Assembly (NCBI GenBank): GCA_037200685.1
Contig: JBBCIG010000008.1
Coordinates: forward strand, 372,001 to 436,000
Direction of reading: 5' to 3'
Length of the DNA stretch: 64,000 nucleotides
DNA from: JAJKIP01 sp037200685
GTDB lineage: Bacteria > Bacteroidota > Bacteroidia > Chitinophagales > Chitinophagaceae
Part shown: one piece after another, positions 57,230-64,000 of the stretch
How positions within the stretch are numbered: position 1 is the stretch's first letter
How the letters are laid out: the number at the start of each line of letters is the position of its first letter
Position numbers and translations under genes: made by a program
The notes under the pieces: generated by a model
Told to the model about the DNA's origin: nothing
What the model saw: only the letters and a program-made list of their open reading frames with translations
The model's database searches: none

Positions 57230-58084
57230 TTATTTTTCCAGCTCCCTGATGCGTTTTTCAATCTCTGCTTTTACATCTTCCCTGTCGATATGTAACAAGG
57301 TTTTCCTGTACCACCCGATTGCCAGGGGTTTATCATTTTTCTGTTCATATGTGTCGGCCAGCATAAGGGTGGCTTCTATATTATCAGGCTGCAAACGATA
57401 AACCGTCATTAAACGATCAATAGCTTTATCAAATTGCCCCGAGATCAATGATCCTTTGGCCAGAGTCATCTGGGCGTAGATATTGGTGCTGTCTTTATCT
57501 GTTACTTCGCGGATTTTCGCTATGCCTTCCATCGGCATGGCGGAAATGTTTCCGAAAAGGTAGCAGGCGCCAAGCCCTACTTTGGATGAATCATTATCCG
57601 GGTTAATCTTCAAAGACCTCTCAAACAAATCTTTAGCCTGTAGCGCCTCCCATTGCCGAAGTTCCGGGCTTTGCTCCTGTTGCAGGTAGTCTAAAAATAA
57701 GCGGGCAGCAAAGGTGAGGGTTTTTTCCGAATTTTCCAATCTTGCTGCTTCCGCCTCATACCAGGCATAAGGTTGAAAAATTCCCATCGAATCGCCCCAG
57801 AAATGGGCTAACTGGTGATAAATTTTTAATTGCTGATTTTTTACATCGCCCCGTGAAATGGAATTCTCCAATGTAGCTAACCTGGTGGCCTGCTCTGTAT
57901 TGAGCTTGGCTTTGGCCATAGTTAATATGGTATCCGTAGAAAGAGCGGCTTTAAATGCGCTTGCATTAACAGGAGCTGTGCTAGCCGAAACTGGTTTCTT
58001 GCGGGGAACTGTACGTGCAAAAGCAAAAATAACTACGGTTAAAAGTAAGGCTGATATGATTGTGATCCATTGCGGCTTCTTCAC
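57230..58084 (-). CDS. Membrane-anchored tetratricopeptide-repeat protein
   Basis: 284 residues: N-terminal membrane helix (about 7-24), a polar linker, then TPR-like helical repeats (about 95-275), such as LFERSLKINPDNDSSKVGLG and DKAIDRLMTVYRLQPDNIEA. Probably a periplasm-facing scaffold. It lies between the HU-family gene and the 31-residue protein, all on the minus strand. Confidence 0.75.
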   Translation of the reverse strand: MKKPQWITIISALLLTVVIFAFARTVPRKKPVSASTAPVNASAFKAALSTDTILTMAKAKLNTEQATRLATLENSISRGDVKNQQLKIYHQLAHFWGDSMGIFQPYAWYEAEAARLENSEKTLTFAARLFLDYLQQEQSPELRQWEALQAKDLFERSLKINPDNDSSKVGLGACYLFGNISAMPMEGIAKIREVTDKDSTNIYAQMTLAKGSLISGQFDKAIDRLMTVYRLQPDNIEATLMLADTYEQKNDKPLAIGWYRKTLLHIDREDVKAEIEKRIRELEK

Positions 58085-58206
58085 ATTAATACAAGTTTGG
58101 ACGGCGAAGTTACCGCTGTGCGTTCCAATTTCCTAAAGGGAAGAGAATTGCTGAAGTAGGCCGACTAATTAATAACTATTAATTACTAATTTATTATGGA
58201 GAATTT

Positions 58207-58530
58207 TTATGCTGCTCCTTCTTCTCCCGGGCCTTCGTCGGGTTTTACTTCTTTTAATTTTTTCACTTCTGCTACGAATTCTTTGGCAGGTTTGAATGCA
58301 GGTATGTAATGTTCCGGGATGTGAACAGCAATGTTTTTCTTGATGTTCCTTCCTATTTTGGCGGCCCTTTTTTTCGTGATGAAACTCCCAAAGCCACGTA
58401 TATAAATATTTTCTCCTGCGGAAAGTGTGTCTTTCACTTCCTTGAACATAGTTTCAAGAGTAACAAGGACATCCACTTTGGGGATACCTGTTTTTTCTGA
58501 TATTTGATTAACGAGATCGGCTTTTCTCAT
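58207..58530 (-). CDS. HU/IHF-family DNA-binding protein
   Basis: 107 residues. MRKADLVNQISEKTGIPKVD and the beta-arm signature GFGSFITKKRAAKIGRNIKK, followed by IPEHYIPAFKPAKEF, mark the histone-like family; an acidic C-terminal extension (DEGPGEEGAA) is present. Divergent from mutY, as in many Bacteroidota. It bends and compacts DNA. A partial family C AT repeat precedes the TPR gene downstream. Confidence 0.92.
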   Translation of the reverse strand: MRKADLVNQISEKTGIPKVDVLVTLETMFKEVKDTLSAGENIYIRGFGSFITKKRAAKIGRNIKKNIAVHIPEHYIPAFKPAKEFVAEVKKLKEVKPDEGPGEEGAA

Positions 58531-58676
58531 TGTTACAGAGGTTTAAGTGGGTTTCAAGAATACTAATTTAATGCAAAATAACGTGATTGTCAATAGGATA
58601 GCAAAATTTTTTGTCACAAGTTTCAGGCCGGGTTTATAAAAATGGCGGATATTTAGGCGCAGACAGGCAAGATTAT

Positions 58677-59756
58677 ATGAAAAAAAAAGAAAAAGTATCA
58701 GCGGGAAAATGGTTTTCGGCAAAGCTGGAGGAGTGGAACAGGAATAAAAATTCACGGTTGATGCCATGGAAGGGGGAAAAAGATCCGTATAAGATTTGGC
58801 TGAGCGAAATCATTTTGCAGCAGACAAGAGTGGAGCAGGGATTGAATTATTATCATCGTTTTGTTGATACATTTCCTACCATACATGATTTAGCAAAAGC
58901 GCCGGAGGCAAAAGTTTTTAAATTATGGGAAGGTCTTGGTTATTATTCACGCTGCCGCAACCTTATCGCTACCGCTAAATATATTTCAAAAGAGAAGAAA
59001 GGAATTTTTCCCAATACATACGAAGACATTCAATCATTAAAAGGAATCGGGCCTTATACTGCTTCGGCTATTTCTTCTTTCGCTTTTAATCTTCCTCATG
59101 CGGTTGTGGATGGCAATGTATTCAGGGTGTTGTCAAGGATATTTGGAGTGGCTACACCAATCGATTCCACCGAAGGGAAAAAATATTTTACACAACTGGC
59201 GAATGAACTGCTTGATAAAAAACAACCGGGCATCTATAACCAGGCGATCATGGATTTTGGTGCGGTGATCTGCAAACCTGTGGCGCCACTCTGCAGTGAT
59301 TGTGTATTTAATAAAACCTGTTATGCTTTTTTACATCATAAAATAAATGTACTGCCGGTTAAGGAAAAGAAATTAAAGATCAGGAAAAGATGGTTTTATT
59401 ATTTGATGATTGAAGCCGACAACAAACTGCTTATTCAACAACGCAATGATAAAGATATCTGGCAGCAATTGTATGAATTTCCATTGATAGAAACGAACGA
59501 AGAAGAAAGCATTGAACGGGTTTTATTGCAGGCGGAAAAAGATGGATTGTTGCAAAAGAAAAATTATGAAGTAGTTACAACTTCGCCGGTGCTGAAACAA
59601 CAATTGTCACACCAGTTGATTAGCGGACAGTTTATTTCTATCCGGTTAAAGCAAAAAGGATTGAAAGAAAACAATAAATTATGGGTGAGTAAAAAAGTGA
59701 TGAATAAATATCCTTTCCCAAGGTTTATTAATCAATATTTAGAAAGCAAGCATTAA
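58677..59756 (+). CDS. mutY: A/G-specific adenine glycosylase
   Basis: Removes adenine mispaired with 8-oxoguanine. 359 residues from ATG (the frame opens at an earlier TTG without homology). Helix-hairpin-helix LKGIGPYTASAISSF, catalytic Asp in VVDGNVFRVL, Fe-S cysteines in CKPVAPLCSDCVFNKTC, and the C-terminal MutT-like domain (WQQLYEFPLIE). First gene of a mutY-ssb-gldE-gldD group. Confidence 0.93.
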   Translation: MKKKEKVSAGKWFSAKLEEWNRNKNSRLMPWKGEKDPYKIWLSEIILQQTRVEQGLNYYHRFVDTFPTIHDLAKAPEAKVFKLWEGLGYYSRCRNLIATAKYISKEKKGIFPNTYEDIQSLKGIGPYTASAISSFAFNLPHAVVDGNVFRVLSRIFGVATPIDSTEGKKYFTQLANELLDKKQPGIYNQAIMDFGAVICKPVAPLCSDCVFNKTCYAFLHHKINVLPVKEKKLKIRKRWFYYLMIEADNKLLIQQRNDKDIWQQLYEFPLIETNEEESIERVLLQAEKDGLLQKKNYEVVTTSPVLKQQLSHQLISGQFISIRLKQKGLKENNKLWVSKKVMNKYPFPRFINQYLESKH

Positions 59757-59981
59757 TGGGCTAAGAGGCAAAAAGAGAAAATGAGGGAAAGAGAGGGCTT
59801 CTCTATAGTACAAGAGCCCGAACGCTTACAGTCCGATGTTAATATCATTGATGAGACCATTCGACTTCGCTCAGAGGAAAATACAACGCTATTGCAGATG
59901 CTTCGACAGTGCTCAGTAGAAAACAGAAAGTTGAAGAGTGCGACGCAAGGGACGATGATAGTAGCAATACAGCCGGACCCA
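59755..59981 (+). repeat. Family D tract and family A copy 10
   Basis: GGGCTAAGAGGCAAAAAGAG (59757-59776) is family D. Family A (GAAGAGTGCGACGCAAGGGA, then GATGATAGTAGCAATACAGC) ends at 59981, 153 bp before ssb, with plus polarity. The remaining bases up to ssb hold nothing I recognise. Confidence 0.65.
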
Positions 59982-60133
59982 TAAATTACTTCAAACAGCT
60001 TCAGCATTTTATAAGGTTTTGCTAAATGATAACAGCCATCCCTCATTAAAATTTTCCATTCCGGGCAAAACAAATTAACTTTAAAAGGCATTTACGACCC
60101 GAAGACGATTTATTTAAAAAAAATGAAAAGCGT

Positions 60134-60562
60134 ATGAGAGGCGTAAACAGAGTTATGCTCATTGGTAACCTTGGTAAAGACCCGGATGTACAATTCCTGG
60201 AGGGTAATATTGGCGTTGCAAAATTTCCACTGGCGACGACCGAAACTTTTAAAGACAGATCTGGTAAACTGGTTTCTCAAACCGAGTGGCATACTGTTGT
60301 ATTATGGCGCGGACTGGCAGAACTGGCGCAAAAATATCTTCATAAAAGCAGCCTTGTATACATTGAAGGACGTTTGCGCACCCGCAGTTGGGATGATAAA
60401 GACGGGAACAGAAAATTCGCGACTGAAGTGGTGGGTGATAATCTTATTATGCTTGATAAAAGAACGGATGGTGGCGCTCACACGTCTACAGAAGGTGGCG
60501 TGGAGAATATAGGCGGCCCGGATATCCCAATCCCTGATCCGTCGGGCGAACTTCCTTTCTGA
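60134..60562 (+). CDS. ssb: Single-stranded DNA-binding protein
   Basis: 142 residues. OB fold starting MRGVNRVMLIGNLGKDPDVQ, with WHTVVLWRGLAELAQKYLHK and VYIEGRLRTRSWDDKDGNRK. The C-terminal tip ends DPSGELPF, the protein-recruiting tail (normally DDDLPF). Acts in replication and repair. A hairpin terminator follows before gldE. Confidence 0.95.
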   Translation: MRGVNRVMLIGNLGKDPDVQFLEGNIGVAKFPLATTETFKDRSGKLVSQTEWHTVVLWRGLAELAQKYLHKSSLVYIEGRLRTRSWDDKDGNRKFATEVVGDNLIMLDKRTDGGAHTSTEGGVENIGGPDIPIPDPSGELPF

Positions 60563-60601
60563 ATGCCCTGATTAAATAATAACTTTGCGGGAGAAATAAT
60601 T

Positions 60602-60630
60602 GGCAGGCCCTATTGACCTGCCTTTATTAT
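60602..60630 (+). terminator. Terminator after ssb
   Basis: Stem GGCAGG / CCTGCC with 9-nt loop, then TTTATTAT. An exact TAACTTTG -7-like box lies just upstream at 60580-60587, so a short leader RNA running into this hairpin is possible. Confidence 0.6.
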
Positions 60631-60649
60631 AAAATCAAAACCCGTTGTA

Positions 60650-61990
60650 TTGGAGAGTCATTCGATCATCCATTTATTAAATACCAAGCTTGCTTTTATT
60701 TTCCTGGCGGCGAATACACAGGGCACAACTTTACTTGTTGTTCTTTTGCTTATTTTATTATTCTTAGCCTTCACACTGTCCGGTGCGGAAGTAGCGATCT
60801 TTTCGTTGAATGAAAAAGATATAAATATGCTGAAGACAAAGCAGCATCCCGCGGCAAGGCGCATCCTTAATTTTTTAAAAGAACCAAAAGAAGTATTCGC
60901 ATCATTGATGATCGCAAGTATTTTAATTAATATTAGTATTATCATCCTTGCTAATTTTTTAATCACCCAGTTTGTTTCCTTCGGCAATATTCATTTTATA
61001 CTGGAAACGCTTTTCAAAGTTTTGGTCATTACTGTTGTGCTGGTTTTTATCGGCGCTATATTACCAAAAGTGTGGGCCACACAAAATAATCTCCGGTTTG
61101 CTTACAGTTCCGCTGTGTTTATTGAAGGCGTGCATTTATTCTTACGCCGTATCAGTAAATGGATAGTTTCTTTGGCAGACAGAATAGGAAAGGGCGCCGG
61201 TGGTAACCGCTCGGAAGCGATCAGTATACAAGAGCTGGATGCAGTGATCGATATAAAAACAGATGAAGAAGCGTCGCCGGAAGAGAAAAGTATTATGAAA
61301 GGCATTGTGAAGTTTGGCGCTATTTCGGTAAAGCAGATTATGCGGAGCCGCCTCGAAGTAAATGGCATCAGCTATACCGCATCATTTGCTGAGTTAATCA
61401 AAAAAGTGGAAGAGTTGCATTACTCACGCCTTCCTGTATATAAAGGCAGCCTGGATGAAGTGACGGGGATTATTAATACAAAAGACCTGATCCCTCTTTT
61501 ACACGAAGCTGATAATTATGACTGGCGGCCATTGATGCGGCCACCTTATTTCGTCCCTGAATCAAAATTGATTGTCGACCTGATGCGTGACTTTCAAACC
61601 AAGCATGTACATTTCGCCGTGGTGGTGGATGAGTTTGGTGGTACCAGCGGTATTGTAACAATGGAAGATATTATGGAAGAAGTGATCGGTGATATCCGTG
61701 ATGAATTTGATGAAGAAGAAATCAGGGATAAAAAACTTGATGAAAATAATTACATTTTTGAAGGCAGAACGATGATCCATGACCTGTGCAAGGCAATGCA
61801 CTTGCCTATTGATACGTTTGATGAAGTGAAAGGAGAAAGTGAATCAGTAGGTGGCCTGGTGCTGGAACTTGCCGGTGAATTTCCGGAAGTGAATGATGTG
61901 ATCAAAACAGGTGATTTTAATTTCACTGTACTGGAAGTAAATAATAACCGCCTCCTTCTTGTAAAAGTGACAATACATCCGAAGCCATAA
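60650..61990 (+). CDS. gldE: Gliding-motility-associated membrane protein GldE
   Basis: 446 residues from a TTG start (the first in-frame ATG is much later). DUF21-type membrane domain (four segments, about 20-190, with LSGAEVAIFSLNEKD), a CBS-domain pair (about 225-345: VKQIMRSRLEVNGIS; VDEFGGTSGIVTMEDIMEEV) and a C-terminal CorC/HlyC domain. Required or supportive for gliding in flavobacteria; hemolysin-C-like fold. It lies 14 bp before gldD. Confidence 0.88.
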   Translation: MESHSIIHLLNTKLAFIFLAANTQGTTLLVVLLLILLFLAFTLSGAEVAIFSLNEKDINMLKTKQHPAARRILNFLKEPKEVFASLMIASILINISIIILANFLITQFVSFGNIHFILETLFKVLVITVVLVFIGAILPKVWATQNNLRFAYSSAVFIEGVHLFLRRISKWIVSLADRIGKGAGGNRSEAISIQELDAVIDIKTDEEASPEEKSIMKGIVKFGAISVKQIMRSRLEVNGISYTASFAELIKKVEELHYSRLPVYKGSLDEVTGIINTKDLIPLLHEADNYDWRPLMRPPYFVPESKLIVDLMRDFQTKHVHFAVVVDEFGGTSGIVTMEDIMEEVIGDIRDEFDEEEIRDKKLDENNYIFEGRTMIHDLCKAMHLPIDTFDEVKGESESVGGLVLELAGEFPEVNDVIKTGDFNFTVLEVNNNRLLLVKVTIHPKP

Positions 61991-62006
61991 CGAATACAAT
62001 CTTGTG

Positions 62007-62612
62007 ATGAATAAGCGAACCGTATTTTCTTTTATTTTTTTATTTGCCTTCACCGCTTTTCTTTTTTCCTGCAACAGTGATTATCACCCGGAAAGCAAGC
62101 GAAAGGGTTATTTTAAAATAGAATTTCCTGAAAAGAAATACCAGCTTTTTGACCAGCCAAATTATCCTTATCAATTTGAATATCCTGTTTACGCTACTAT
62201 TGTTAAAGACACAACCTTTTTTGAAACGAAACCTGAAAACCCGTGGTGGATCAATATTGATATCCCCCGCTTTCACGGAAGGATATATATAAGCTATAAA
62301 GAAGTGAAGAAAAATAATTTTGATTCATTGGTGAACGATGCTTTTAAAATGGCTTATAAGCAACACGCAGATGTTTCTACCGGTATAGAACCGGAGCAAA
62401 TACAAACACCAAATGGAGCGGAAGGGTTTTATTTTTCCCTGGCGGGAAATACAGCTACTGCCAACCAATTTTTTCTTACTGACTCCACTGACCATTTTAT
62501 CCGCGGCGCCTTATATTTTGATGCGGCGCCAAATGAAGACTCATTGGGAATCGTGAATGATTTTTTGAAAAAAGATGTACAGCATTTGATTAATACGCTG
62601 AAGTGGAAATAA
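62007..62612 (+). CDS. gldD: Gliding motility lipoprotein GldD
   Basis: 201 residues. Lipobox FLFSC (Cys about 22), then HPESKRKGYFKIEFPEKKYQ and YPVYATI, characteristic of GldD. GldD is an essential gliding/type 9 secretion-linked lipoprotein. ATG at 62007 chosen over the GTG three bases before. The gldE-gldD pair is conserved among gliding Bacteroidota; gldH is separate at 18 kb. Confidence 0.92.
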   Translation: MNKRTVFSFIFLFAFTAFLFSCNSDYHPESKRKGYFKIEFPEKKYQLFDQPNYPYQFEYPVYATIVKDTTFFETKPENPWWINIDIPRFHGRIYISYKEVKKNNFDSLVNDAFKMAYKQHADVSTGIEPEQIQTPNGAEGFYFSLAGNTATANQFFLTDSTDHFIRGALYFDAAPNEDSLGIVNDFLKKDVQHLINTLKWK

Positions 62613-62733
62613 GTTTGCAACGGAGACACGGAGAGAATATTTTTGAAATGGCACACTGGCAATGAAGAAAAAGAGGTTATTTTTTAAAATATATTTCTAC
62701 CCTTCGTGCTTCCGTGGCAAAATGAAAATAAAA

Positions 62734-62756
62734 AATCCCCTGCACACACAAGGGAT
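62734..62756 (-). terminator. Terminator of the downstream minus-strand gene
   Basis: AATCCC(T) / (A)GGGGATT arms around a TGTGTGTG loop, with a T run on the minus strand. Also faces convergent gldD. A CGGAGACACGGAGAG-type repeat tract precedes it at about 62620-62720. Confidence 0.65.
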
Positions 62757-62782
62757 TCTCCGGGTGGATTTCAACACACTGC

Positions 62783-63220
62783 TTATTGATTAACTGATTT
62801 AGCTTCTTCTGTTTTTATTTCTTTCTTTACAGGCAGAGGATCGTCAACATATTCTCTTAATGGCGCCCGGCTGAAAAGTTTGTAATTAAGTTTTCTTTCC
62901 TTCTTTACTTTTTTTGTTTTAAATACTTCACCTGAATTGTCATTCAATTTTTTCTCTTCAATGACCTCTTCATTCATTTCATCCTCTGCTAGTTTCTTTT
63001 TGCTGGTAAATTTTTCTTCTTTTAAATTTTTTACTTCGGTGATGTCTTCATTTTTTGCAATAACAGGAATGTTGACTTCTTCAGCAACGGGAGGTTGTTC
63101 TTTTTCTTCCTGGTAAAGCGCTTTGAATTCTTTACTGCGGCTTGTTTTTTTATAATCAACAAACCCATAAATACTGGCGCCGACCATGAACACAGCGCCG
63201 ACATACAAAATTGATTTCAT
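62783..63220 (-). CDS. Single-pass membrane protein, lysine/glutamate-rich
   Basis: 145 residues: an N-terminal hydrophobic segment (MKSILYVGAVFMVGASIYGF), then a highly charged, probably disordered region (KEEKFTSKKKLAEDEMNEEV, KKVKKERKLNYKLFSRAP). No family recognised; composition resembles envelope linker proteins. The DUF2306 gene lies upstream in the same direction, 28 bp away. Confidence 0.55.
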   Translation of the reverse strand: MKSILYVGAVFMVGASIYGFVDYKKTSRSKEFKALYQEEKEQPPVAEEVNIPVIAKNEDITEVKNLKEEKFTSKKKLAEDEMNEEVIEEKKLNDNSGEVFKTKKVKKERKLNYKLFSRAPLREYVDDPLPVKKEIKTEEAKSVNQ

Positions 63221-63248
63221 TGTTTTACGTTTTAGATGGTTAATGCTA

Positions 63249-63920
63249 TTATGTGTTGAAAGATTTTAAATAATTTTTGCTTTGCCTGTAAATGATCCAT
63301 TCGGCGAAAAGCATATTGCCGATAACGCTGATCCATAATGACAGTTCGTAATTTTCCAGGTGTCCCCAATCCAATAAATAGAAAACGATATGATAAACAC
63401 GGAATGTTACCGCTGTCATAGCCATGGCATAGCTGCGCATCATCCATATTTTATGCGCCAATACATTTTTCTTATGAATGGTTGTCAGCCCATACAAGGT
63501 GGTGATAAACCAAAAAGAAGCCATGAACATAAATAAAGCCCTTTCCCAAAAACTTCCTTTGGCAAAAAAAGACATATATAAACCAGTGGGAGCGCCGAGA
63601 AACAACACAACGGCGACATACAGTTTGCCTGACCACCGGTGAATGGCTTTTGTTTTCTTTAAAACATATCGTGAAAACTGGATAAGCGCTGTGAGGATGC
63701 AAACCGACCCGGCAAATATGTGAATATAAAAACAGGCGTTATAAAAATTGCTTTGGAAAAGAAAGCTTCTTTCTTCAATAAAGGGAAGGTCTTTGCTGAA
63801 AGAAAAATAAGGAAGTGTATTATAAACGAGCAGCAGGCTAAACCCGGCGACGGGTACCCAAAATAACATCTGGGAGAAAACTTTTGCTGACTGCTGCAGC
63901 GTTAATGCCCGGGAGTTCAT
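63249..63920 (-). CDS. DUF2306-family membrane protein
   Basis: 223 residues with six to seven hydrophobic segments and the pattern HIFAGSVCILTALIQFSRYV and HRWSGKLYVAVVLFLGAPTGLY split by conserved His, then AHKIWMMRSYAMAMTAVTFR, as in DUF2306. Function unknown. An overlapping frame from 63966 is not in frame with it. Beyond 63920 no further gene is visible. Confidence 0.78.
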   Translation of the reverse strand: MNSRALTLQQSAKVFSQMLFWVPVAGFSLLLVYNTLPYFSFSKDLPFIEERSFLFQSNFYNACFYIHIFAGSVCILTALIQFSRYVLKKTKAIHRWSGKLYVAVVLFLGAPTGLYMSFFAKGSFWERALFMFMASFWFITTLYGLTTIHKKNVLAHKIWMMRSYAMAMTAVTFRVYHIVFYLLDWGHLENYELSLWISVIGNMLFAEWIIYRQSKNYLKSFNT

Positions 63921-64000
63921 TCAGTGTGGTTTGACAAATAGGATGTACCGGTTTGAACTTATTCATAAAACCTGCCTGTTAGATGTTTGTTAAAGAGATT

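Noticed and set aside
59781..59984. 67-codon frame between mutY and ssb
   Set aside because: Composed entirely of family D and family A repeat DNA; no independent gene signal.

Overview
The window looks like a chromosomal segment of a Bacteroidota member, most likely family Chitinophagaceae or a close relative. The evidence is the gliding-motility genes gldH, gldE and gldD, a BatD-type protein, GLPGLI-family proteins, carboxypeptidase-regulatory/outer-membrane-barrel proteins, a PSP1/RicT protein, TAnnTTTG-type -7 promoter boxes, sparse Shine-Dalgarno sites, and moderate-to-low GC (my impression; not computed). No rRNA, tRNA, CRISPR array, transposase or integrase was seen.

Layout. 0-9.3 kb: asd (cut by the left edge), a 19-codon basic mini-gene with its own promoter and terminator, a lamin-tail protein, a pfkB kinase, an aldehyde dehydrogenase, a glutathione peroxidase and dusB. 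9.4-12.5 kb: CPBP protease, cdsA and a psd-type decarboxylase (phospholipid synthesis), then a ParE/RelE-type toxin-antitoxin pair. 12.5-28.8 kb: yjjG-type phosphatase, SDR, batD, a two-component system with gldH, yicC, lpxD, an epimerase, a hydroxyacyl-CoA dehydrogenase, pheS and an arginase-fold protein. 28.8-34.7 kb: a lipoprotein, an ECF sigma factor with its envelope-spanning partner, and mutL. 34.8-43.1 kb: a GH3/serine-hydrolase gene followed by a probable island with a divergent XRE regulator, a small cysteine-rich secreted protein, two GLPGLI proteins and a large outer-membrane barrel. 43.4-50.2 kb: YD-repeat protein, ricT, holB, a membrane-tethered HTH-like protein and a second glutathione peroxidase. 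50.2-64 kb: beta-helix lipoprotein, comF, radA, zinc protease, rng, an HU-family gene, mutY, ssb, gldE, gldD and two membrane proteins.

Two properties run through the whole window. First, it is dense in short interspersed repeats. A roughly 70-150 bp element (family A) sits with one fixed polarity 40-150 bp upstream of eight start codons. Palindromes (B), AT-rich tails (C), purine-rich tracts (D) and others fill most gaps. Some repeat DNA has been read in frame into coding sequence: the MutL linker, HolB, PheS, and the N-termini of three enzymes. Second, between about 28.8 and 50.2 kb many genes, including ricT and holB, are broken by one-base indels, mostly extra bases in homopolymers. That points to consensus error more than to wholesale gene decay, so these genes are described as rejoined units.

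The best candidate for something undescribed is the 37.7-43.1 kb block. It is flanked by two copies of the 3' end of the hydrolase gene and carries the secreted cysteine-rich protein with the paired GLPGLI proteins and barrel.
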